Of a stretch of DNA of 63,101 bases, positions 33,219 to 40,033 are shown piece by piece. The first letter of the stretch is position 1. Each line of letters starts with the position of its first letter. The stretch lies in the NCBI RefSeq assembly GCF_001905005.1, contig NZ_LWKZ01000010.1:1-63101 (forward strand), in the 5' to 3' direction. The stretch is from Streptomyces sp. CB02923 (lineage in GTDB: Bacteria > Actinomycetota > Actinomycetes > Streptomycetales > Streptomycetaceae). The notes below the pieces were generated by a model, which saw nothing but the letters and a program-made list of their open reading frames with translations, ran no database searches and was not told where the DNA came from. The position numbers were made by a program, and so were the translations under genes.

Positions 33219-35456
33219 GTGCCGACGCCCCCGCCCCGCGTGTCCCGAAGGCGTCTGCTCCAGGCCGCCGGGGGCGGAGCGGCCGCGGTCACCGCCGGGG
33301 CCGCGGCGTGGGCCCGGCTCGGCCCGCGCGCCCCGCTGTCCCGGGCCGACGGGTCCGCTCAGGCGCGGGAGGCCGCCGCGTCCGGTGCGGCCCCGGCGTT
33401 CCTGCACGTCATCGCGCACGCCGACGACTCCCTGTACTTCATGAACCCGGCGCTGGAGCAGTCGGTGCGCAGCGGCGCCCGCTCGGTGACGGTGTGTCTG
33501 ACCGGCGGCGAGTCCGACGGCCGCAACGCCGCCGAGCACGGGCGCGGGGACCGGGTGCCGCCGCGCGACCGCCCGGCGTTCGCGCGGGCCCGTACCAACG
33601 GGCTGCGGGCCGCGCACGCGGTGATGGCCACCGGCGACCCGCTCAGCCCCTGGGACATGGAGGCGGTCTCCCTGCTGCCCGGCTTCCAGGTCGAGATCCA
33701 GACGCTGCGCGCCGCGCCGCGGAACCAGCTCGTCTTCATGGAGCTGGTGGAGGCGCGGACCGTCTCCGGGCCGCGCGCGCGAAGCCTGCGCGGCCTGTGG
33801 CTCGGCGCCATCGACGCGCTGCCCACGCTGCGTTCGGAGGGCACCCCCGTACAGCGCACGTTCCAGTACACCCGCGAGCAGGTCGTCGAGTCGCTGATCG
33901 CGCTGCTGGAACGGGTGCGGCCCACCGTGGTGCGCACCCTCGACCCGAACGCGGTGCACGCCCCGCACCAGCCGCCGCCCGCCGGCGATTCCGGGCCGGG
34001 CGGCGGGCTGCTCTACCACGACCACCAGGACCACATCAGCTCCGCCTACTTCGCGCAGGCGGCGCTGGCGGGCTACTGGGACCGCGGGCACGGCCGCCCC
34101 ACCGTCGTGGAGAGCTACCTCGGCTACGAGGCGGGCGTGCTGCCGAACAGCGTCGATGTGCCGACCGCCCGGCGCAAGGGCGAGCTGCTGTCCGTCTACG
34201 GCTGGGCCGACGGCCGCGACTGCGGTGACCGGGCGGGCTGCGGCGACCGCAAGGTCGGCGGCTCGGCGTTCGACGGCTGGTCACGCAACTGGACGCGGAG
34301 CACCCGGCTGCGCGCCCCCGGCTCGAACAGCTGGCTGCGCCCCCTGAAGGACGGCCGGCTGGCCGCCTTCGCCGTCCTGGACGGCTCCGCCGTGTGCTGG
34401 GCCGAGACCGCGCCGGGCAACGGCACCTTCAGCGGCCCGCACCGGCTCGGGGGCGGCTTCCTCCAGGGCCAGATCCACGCCGTGAGCCACCCCGGCGGCG
34501 CGCTCCGCCTCTTCGCCTCCCGTACGGTCCTGCCCGCACGCAACCACGCGCACCGCCGCGAGCTGCTGACCGCCCTGCAGAACGGCACCGCCCGCAACGG
34601 CGTCCCGGCCTTCGGGGCGTGGGAGTCGCTGGGCGCTCCGGACGCCGCCCCGGTCCGGTCCCTGGAGACGGGCTTCCCGGCGGCGGCCGTCGGCCAGGAC
34701 GGCACGGTGCACGTCTTCGCCCGCGACTGGCGGGGCGGCATCGCCTACCGCAGCGGCGCCAGGAGCGGCGACTGGTCGCTGTGGCGGCTCCTGGAGGCGC
34801 CGGAGGCTCCCGGCGGCGCGGCGGGCCGGGTGCCCGGCATCGTCGACGGGCTGGACGCGTGCGTGGACTCCGAGGGGCTGGTCCACGTGGTGGCGCCCAG
34901 CGACCGGGCGGTGCACCACTGGGTGTCGAAGGAGCCGGGGCGGATACCGGAACCCACCGGCGGCACCGGCCTGCCCGAGCCCGCGGGCCCGCTGAGCCTG
35001 GCCCCGCTGGGCGACGGCCGGGTGTGTCTCGCGTACCGGCAGAGCGCCACGGCCCGTGTGCTGCTCGCCGAGCGGCGGCCGAAGCCCGGTTCCTGGCGGC
35101 TGACGGCGCGGTACGAGCCGGTCGGCGGGTACGGGCGGGTGGCCGCTGCGGCCGTCGGCAAGCCCGCGCGGACGGTGGTGCTCGCGGGCCGGGACAACGC
35201 GGGCCTGCTGCGGTACGCGCTCAGCGACGCGGAGCAGGACACGCCGGGCCGCTGGCTGACGGGGAAGGTGCCGCATTCGGGTGCCGCGGCGGTCGGGCAG
35301 GACACCGACGGGCGCGCGGTGCTGGCCGTCCTCGGCAACGACGGGCGGCTGCACGTGGTGCGGCAGCGGGACGCGGGGGCGGACGGCCGCTTCCAGGAGT
35401 GGACGGCGCAGCCGGCCCGGCGGGGTCAGACCGGCCCGGCGGAGCGCACCGGCTGA
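33219..35456 (+). CDS. Tat-exported PIG-L family deacetylase with C-terminal propeller
   Basis: A 745-residue protein with a twin-arginine signal (SRRRLLQAAGGGAAAVTAG, about 8-26). The PIG-L/LmbE domain spans about 60-320: the zinc motif reads AHADDS instead of AHPDDE, keeping His and both Asp, and HDHQDHI near 270 supplies the second histidine. PIG-L enzymes remove N-acetyl groups from GlcNAc-type sugars. Residues about 365-735 form repeated blades with Trp/Gly turns resembling PLL-type lectin or sialidase-like propellers, suggesting glycan binding. GTG at 33219 follows AAGGAGGA by eight bases. Export implies action on surface glycan. Its 3' end overlaps the convergent gtrA-like gene by 31 bp. 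Confidence 0.88.
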   Translation: MPTPPPRVSRRRLLQAAGGGAAAVTAGAAAWARLGPRAPLSRADGSAQAREAAASGAAPAFLHVIAHADDSLYFMNPALEQSVRSGARSVTVCLTGGESDGRNAAEHGRGDRVPPRDRPAFARARTNGLRAAHAVMATGDPLSPWDMEAVSLLPGFQVEIQTLRAAPRNQLVFMELVEARTVSGPRARSLRGLWLGAIDALPTLRSEGTPVQRTFQYTREQVVESLIALLERVRPTVVRTLDPNAVHAPHQPPPAGDSGPGGGLLYHDHQDHISSAYFAQAALAGYWDRGHGRPTVVESYLGYEAGVLPNSVDVPTARRKGELLSVYGWADGRDCGDRAGCGDRKVGGSAFDGWSRNWTRSTRLRAPGSNSWLRPLKDGRLAAFAVLDGSAVCWAETAPGNGTFSGPHRLGGGFLQGQIHAVSHPGGALRLFASRTVLPARNHAHRRELLTALQNGTARNGVPAFGAWESLGAPDAAPVRSLETGFPAAAVGQDGTVHVFARDWRGGIAYRSGARSGDWSLWRLLEAPEAPGGAAGRVPGIVDGLDACVDSEGLVHVVAPSDRAVHHWVSKEPGRIPEPTGGTGLPEPAGPLSLAPLGDGRVCLAYRQSATARVLLAERRPKPGSWRLTARYEPVGGYGRVAAAAVGKPARTVVLAGRDNAGLLRYALSDAEQDTPGRWLTGKVPHSGAAAVGQDTDGRAVLAVLGNDGRLHVVRQRDAGADGRFQEWTAQPARRGQTGPAERTG

Positions 35457-35974
35457 GCCTCGTCACCCGTACGGCCCTTCGCGCGATCACCCGTACGGCG
35501 GTGGTTCCCGCCGGTAGGGGCGTCCACGTCCCGTACGGGCCCGGTCCGCCGCGGCACGAGGATGCGCGTGGACACCAGATAGGTGAACGGGATCGCGAGC
35601 ACCGCCGCGACCAGGGGGGCGGCCCGGGTGCTCAGCCCGCACCAGTTCACCAGGGCGACCAGGCCCGCGCTCTGCACCGAGTAGTTGGTGACCTGGGTGA
35701 GCGGGAAGAGCAGGAACTTCTTCCAGGTGGGCCGGGTGCGGTAGGTGAAGCGGGTGTTCAGGAAGAACGAGCCCACCATGCTGCACAGGAACGCGATCGT
35801 GTAGGCGGCGAAGTACGGCATCCAGGGGTGCAGCGCCAGGTAGCACCCGTAGAAGGTCAGCGTGTTGACGCCGCCGACGGCGGCGAAGCGCAGCAGCCGG
35901 GCCGGCCGGAAGCGGCCCCGCGGGAACCGGCCCGGCCCGCCCCGCGGCCGACGGCGGTCCGGCCGGCGCGTCAT
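35426..35974 (-). CDS. GtrA/GtcA-family membrane protein
   Basis: A 182-residue protein with four membrane segments (about 30-140) and the family motifs FAAVGGVNTLTFY and FFLNTRFTY. GtrA/GtcA proteins are thought to flip polyprenyl-phosphate sugars across the membrane. The ATG overlaps the stop of the GtrB-like gene (ATGA at 35971-35974). The N-terminus and C-terminus are Arg/Pro-rich. The 3' end overlaps the convergent deacetylase gene by 31 bp, so the two transcripts are mutually antisense there. Confidence 0.92.
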   Translation of the reverse strand: MTRRPDRRRPRGGPGRFPRGRFRPARLLRFAAVGGVNTLTFYGCYLALHPWMPYFAAYTIAFLCSMVGSFFLNTRFTYRTRPTWKKFLLFPLTQVTNYSVQSAGLVALVNWCGLSTRAAPLVAAVLAIPFTYLVSTRILVPRRTGPVRDVDAPTGGNHRRTGDRAKGRTGDEAQPVRSAGPV

Positions 35975-36942
35975 CGGCGCGTCCGGCCGGCGATCCGGGC
36001 CGTGGGGGTGTGCGTGGGTGTCGTCCCGTTGGTCTCCTTGACCAGGAAGTGCGGGCGCCGCTTGGTCTCGTAGTAGATGCGGCCGATGTACTCGCCGATC
36101 AGGCCGAGCATCACCATCTGGAGGCCGCCCAGGCCCACGATGATCGCCACCAGCGTCACATAGCCGGGCGCGGTGATGCCGCCGGCGACCGCGGCGCCGA
36201 CGATCCACAGGGCGTACCCGCCGGCCAGCGCGGCCAGGCTCAGGCCCGTGTAGATGGCCACCCGCAGCGGGCGGCTGTTGAAGGAGATCATGCCGTCGAT
36301 GCCGTAGTTGACCAGGGAGCCGAAGTGCCACTTGGTCGCGCCGCCCTCCCGCCGGGCGTTGCGGTAGTCGAAGGTGACGGTGTCGAAGCCTATCCAGGAG
36401 AACAGGCCCTTGGAGAAGCGGTTGTACTCGGGCAGCGACACCAGCGCGTCCACGGCGGTGCGCGACAGCAGCCGGAAGTCACCGACGCCGTCGGTCAGTT
36501 CCACGTCGACCCACTTGTTGACCGCGCGGTAGTACAGCCGGCTGCACACACTGCGCAGCGGCTTGTCGCCGTCCCGGCTGCGCTTGGCGACGACCTGGTC
36601 GTGGCCGAGCTGGTAGAGGTCGAGCATCTTCTCGATGAGCCGGGGCGGGTGCTGGAGGTCGGCGTCCATGAGGATGACGGCGTCGCCGGTGGCCTCCTTC
36701 AGGCCCGCGAGCATCGCGGACTCCTTGCCGAAGTTACGGCTGAAGGAGACGTAGCGGGTGGTGGGGCGGTGCTGCTGGGCGAGGGTGCGTATCCGGTGCA
36801 GCGTGCCGTCGGAGCTGCCGTCGTCGACGTAGCACAGCTCGTATTCGACGGCGAGTTCGCCGAGCACCTCGCGGATCTCCTCGTCGAAGCGCCCGATGAC
36901 TTCCTCTTCGTCGTAACAGGGGACAACGACTGAGAGCTTCAT
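35971..36942 (-). CDS. GtrB/CsbB-type polyprenyl-phosphate glycosyltransferase
   Basis: A 323-residue GT2 enzyme with two C-terminal membrane segments (about 225-248 and 258-285) and the family's IYYETKRRPHFLV ending. N-terminal MKLSVVVPCYDEEEV, DDGSSDGT and LMDADLQHPP supply nucleotide-sugar and metal contacts. Such enzymes load a sugar onto polyprenyl phosphate on the inner face of the membrane. ATG at 36942 was chosen because homology begins at MKLSVVVP; a longer frame upstream lacks support. Adjacent GtrA and YfhO-like genes complete a three-part extracytoplasmic glycosylation set. Confidence 0.94.
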   Translation of the reverse strand: MKLSVVVPCYDEEEVIGRFDEEIREVLGELAVEYELCYVDDGSSDGTLHRIRTLAQQHRPTTRYVSFSRNFGKESAMLAGLKEATGDAVILMDADLQHPPRLIEKMLDLYQLGHDQVVAKRSRDGDKPLRSVCSRLYYRAVNKWVDVELTDGVGDFRLLSRTAVDALVSLPEYNRFSKGLFSWIGFDTVTFDYRNARREGGATKWHFGSLVNYGIDGMISFNSRPLRVAIYTGLSLAALAGGYALWIVGAAVAGGITAPGYVTLVAIIVGLGGLQMVMLGLIGEYIGRIYYETKRRPHFLVKETNGTTPTHTPTARIAGRTRR

Positions 36943-37005
36943 GAGGGGGCCCTTTCGCCGGGGCGGAGCGCGGCAGGAGCCACCACGTCCCAAGCAGTAA
37001 TTCTA

Positions 37006-39834
37006 CTAATGAGATGAGATGTCACGATTTGGGAGTGAAGGGGTCGGGCGGTCTCCTCCGCCCCGGCGCCGCCGCACACCGCAGGTGACGGCCACCGCGA
37101 TCGGCACCGCCAGCGCGGCGCCGCTCGCCGCCAGACCCGGCACCAGCCCGGGGGGCCGGTACGAGCAGTCCAGCCGCGCGGCGCCCGCCCCCAGCGGTAC
37201 GGCGATCAGACCGCCGAACGAGTGCGGGGCGCGGGCGGCACCCCCGTCCACCCGGCAGCTCCAGCCGGTGACGGCCGGAACCGCGAGGACGGCCGTGCCG
37301 GTGCTGCGCGCGGGCAGCCCGGCGGACAGCCCGTGCCCGCTCGACGAGAGCCGTACCGCAGCCCGCTCGCGCAGCCGGGCGACGGCGGCGGCGAGCTTCT
37401 TCGGCGCCAGACAGCCGAGCGGGTGGCCGGGGACGCGCTGGGCCTTCAGGCTGCTGAAGGACACCGTCAGCCGTCCGGCGGCCGGGACCGTGCCCAGGGC
37501 CCTGACCGGGTTCGCCGTCGTCTCCCGGGCGCCGAACCCCGGGGAGGTGTGGCCGAGGGCCCGCACCTTGCCGTGGTACCAGGGCGCGTACCAGAAGGCG
37601 GCGGAGCCCGGCGCGCACCGGGCCGTGAAGACGGTCGCGCCGCCCCGGCGGGTGGCCGGCAGCCGCCACTCGCCGTCGACCAGGCGCGGCACCGGACGCA
37701 CGGCCGCGCCCGGAGGTCCGGGCGCGGCAGGTCCGCCCCCGGTGGCCCCGGCCCCCGGAGGCCCCGCCACCGAATGGCTCCCCGCGGCCGGACCGCCCCC
37801 GGCGCCCCCGCTGCCGTCACCCGCCGGCCGCAGCGCGGGCACCTCGTACACCCGTGCGCCCAGCAGTCGCTCCTGCCGGGCGAAGACCGAGCCGCCGCCG
37901 ACCCGCGGATCGGCGCGTACGTCGATGCCCCGCGCGGCGGCCCCGCGCCGCCGCTGGTCGAGGGCGTCCGCCGACAGGCCGGGCCGTACGGTCAGCAGGG
38001 GTGCCGCGGCGGACCGCCCCACGTCGACCGGGCCGGCCTGCGGCCCGGTCTGGAAGCTGCTCACGCCCATGACCGCGCGGCTGACGGGGTCTTCGAGGCT
38101 GCGGGTGTGACGGCCGTGGATGTACCAGCCGCCGCCCATCTCGCGCAGCGTGCGCGCGGTCCGTTGCGGCAGGTAGCTGCTGTAGTACGAGCCGCCCTCG
38201 CCGCCCAGCAGCAGCGGGTCGTTGTTGGCGAACTCGTGCGGGCCGGGGTCGGTGCGGGAGCGCGGCCAGTCCTCGCGTTCCTTGATGCCCCGGTGGGCGG
38301 CGAGTGCCCGGTCATTGAGTGTGATCTTCGGCCCCCACCATGCGAGCTTGTCCCGAGCGGCCGTCACGGAGAACGCCGCGTAGGCCGAGCCGAGGAAGAC
38401 CGTGCAGGTCAGAGCGGTGGCGACGGTGATGCGTACGGTTCGGTGCGCGCCGTGCCGGGCCAGTGCCACCAGCGATCCGAGCGCCACCGCGCCGCACACC
38501 GGCACCAGGATCCAGGTGGCCGGGCCGACCACGCTGCGGCCGTGGCACAGCGCGGCGAGCAGGGCGACCAGCGCGGCGCCGGCCGCCAGCTCGCGGGGCC
38601 GCGGCCGGTGCGCCAGCGCCAGCCAGGCGATGATCACCAGCAGCGCGCTGAGCACGAAGGAGGCGCGGTACGGGCTGCCGTTGGGGATCGCCAGACCGTG
38701 CCAGACCAGCAGCGTCGGCTTCCACACGAAGGAGACCGCGACACCGGCGGCCAGCCCGTACCAGGCGATACGGGTGCGCGGCGGGACGGCGCGGACGAAC
38801 GGGAACGCCGCCACCAGCAGCAGTCCCAGCATCCCGATGAACAGGTGCGGCGCGGGCACCGAGCCGCGCCCGCCGGGCAGCAGCTCCGCGACGAAGTCCA
38901 GCGTCGGCGGCCGGCCGCGGTAGACGGCCTCCGGGGCGGGCCGGGACGCCTTGCTGGCCTTGAGGGTGACGATGATCACGGGGGCCGCCAGCAGGATGCC
39001 GGCCGGTGCCATGGCGGCGGCGCGGGCGAGCGCGCGCAGCCGGTGCCGTACGGAGAGGTCCGTGGCGAGGAGCAGGCGCAGGGCGAGCACCAGGGCCATG
39101 GCGAGGGTGGCCATCGCCGCGGTGTAGAAGTTCCCGGCCCAGGACACGCCGACGAGCAGGGTGCCGGCCGCCCAGTGGCGCCGGTGCAGGCACCAGTCGG
39201 CGGCGATGCCGGTCAGGGGCAGCGAGACCAGGCCCCACATCCACATGGGGTCGGCGGTGCCGTCGCTCACGACCCAGGCGCAGGTGCCGTAGCCCACCGC
39301 GAGGAGCGCGCGCAGCCAGGGCGAGCCGGGGTGCACCCGTCCGAGGAAGGCGGTCATCAGTGCGGTGCCCAGGCCGATGCAGCCCAGCGTGACGAGGAAC
39401 ACCGGCAGTTCGGCCAGCTCGCGGGGGAACAGGCCGACCAGCCAGGAGAACGGATTCATCAGATAGGTGAAGAAGTCGGCGAGGAAGGGCGCGCCGTAGC
39501 CGCTGTTCCAGTTGAAGGCCAGGTCGCCGGTGGTGCTGCCGTGCAGCAGGTCCCACAGATGGGCGTGGAACGGTACGAACTGATTTCCGAGGTCATTCAC
39601 GGCACGGGAGCGGGTACCGAACGGATAGCTGCCCAGCATCGTCATACCGAGGCAATAGGCGCCCATGGCCAGCAAAGCCGCGAAAGGCGGCGCGAAACGT
39701 GGTGTGGCCAGTCGCTTCACCGGCGCGGTCAGCATTTCGAAGGTCACATTCACGAGGCGCCGCGCTTCCCTGCTCACCTGCGTCTTGAACGAGTAGATAC
39801 CGCTTTCGGGTGATCCGCTTTTCATGTACGGCAT
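37006..39834 (-). CDS. YfhO-family membrane glycosyltransferase
   Basis: A 942-residue protein of the YfhO family, GT-C-like enzymes; Bacillus subtilis YfhO with CsbB and GtcA adds GlcNAc to lipoteichoic acid. About 12 or more membrane segments run from residue 48 to 510 and one more lies near 900-922. The first outer loop has the family motif DLGNQFVPFHAHLWDLLHG with NWNSGYGAPFLADFF. A large extracytoplasmic domain (about 520-890) contains a Gly/Pro/Ala-rich linker (about 690-735). ATG at 39834; a second Met three codons on is possible. It is transcribed toward gtrB with a 63-bp gap. Confidence 0.88.
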   Translation of the reverse strand: MPYMKSGSPESGIYSFKTQVSREARRLVNVTFEMLTAPVKRLATPRFAPPFAALLAMGAYCLGMTMLGSYPFGTRSRAVNDLGNQFVPFHAHLWDLLHGSTTGDLAFNWNSGYGAPFLADFFTYLMNPFSWLVGLFPRELAELPVFLVTLGCIGLGTALMTAFLGRVHPGSPWLRALLAVGYGTCAWVVSDGTADPMWMWGLVSLPLTGIAADWCLHRRHWAAGTLLVGVSWAGNFYTAAMATLAMALVLALRLLLATDLSVRHRLRALARAAAMAPAGILLAAPVIIVTLKASKASRPAPEAVYRGRPPTLDFVAELLPGGRGSVPAPHLFIGMLGLLLVAAFPFVRAVPPRTRIAWYGLAAGVAVSFVWKPTLLVWHGLAIPNGSPYRASFVLSALLVIIAWLALAHRPRPRELAAGAALVALLAALCHGRSVVGPATWILVPVCGAVALGSLVALARHGAHRTVRITVATALTCTVFLGSAYAAFSVTAARDKLAWWGPKITLNDRALAAHRGIKEREDWPRSRTDPGPHEFANNDPLLLGGEGGSYYSSYLPQRTARTLREMGGGWYIHGRHTRSLEDPVSRAVMGVSSFQTGPQAGPVDVGRSAAAPLLTVRPGLSADALDQRRRGAAARGIDVRADPRVGGGSVFARQERLLGARVYEVPALRPAGDGSGGAGGGPAAGSHSVAGPPGAGATGGGPAAPGPPGAAVRPVPRLVDGEWRLPATRRGGATVFTARCAPGSAAFWYAPWYHGKVRALGHTSPGFGARETTANPVRALGTVPAAGRLTVSFSSLKAQRVPGHPLGCLAPKKLAAAVARLRERAAVRLSSSGHGLSAGLPARSTGTAVLAVPAVTGWSCRVDGGAARAPHSFGGLIAVPLGAGAARLDCSYRPPGLVPGLAASGAALAVPIAVAVTCGVRRRRGGGDRPTPSLPNRDISSH

Positions 39835-39900
39835 GTCCCGACCCGGTTCCCGATGCGGGTGATCGTCCCCGGGGCGAGAGTCCTACGGTAAGCCAAATGT

Positions 39901-39921
39901 CCGCAATAATGCGGTTTGACA
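39901..39921. promoter_or_regulatory. Palindrome and TTGACA in divergent region
   Basis: CCGCA-ATAA-TGCGG (39901-39914) is a perfect inverted repeat and TTGACA (39916-39921) a consensus plus-strand -35, though no good -10 follows at 17 bp. Local AT content is high. It lies in the 199-bp gap between yfhO and the fused glycosyltransferase gene and may control both. Confidence 0.4.
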
Positions 39922-40033
39922 AGAGCAAGGTGCGGCGGCGAACGTGCGCTCGTGCACCGGTCGACGGCGTGCCGGGCCGGTCGCGGGCCAAGGTAGCTTT
40001 GGGGTCCCGCAGCGCTATGAAAAGAGGATTGGG

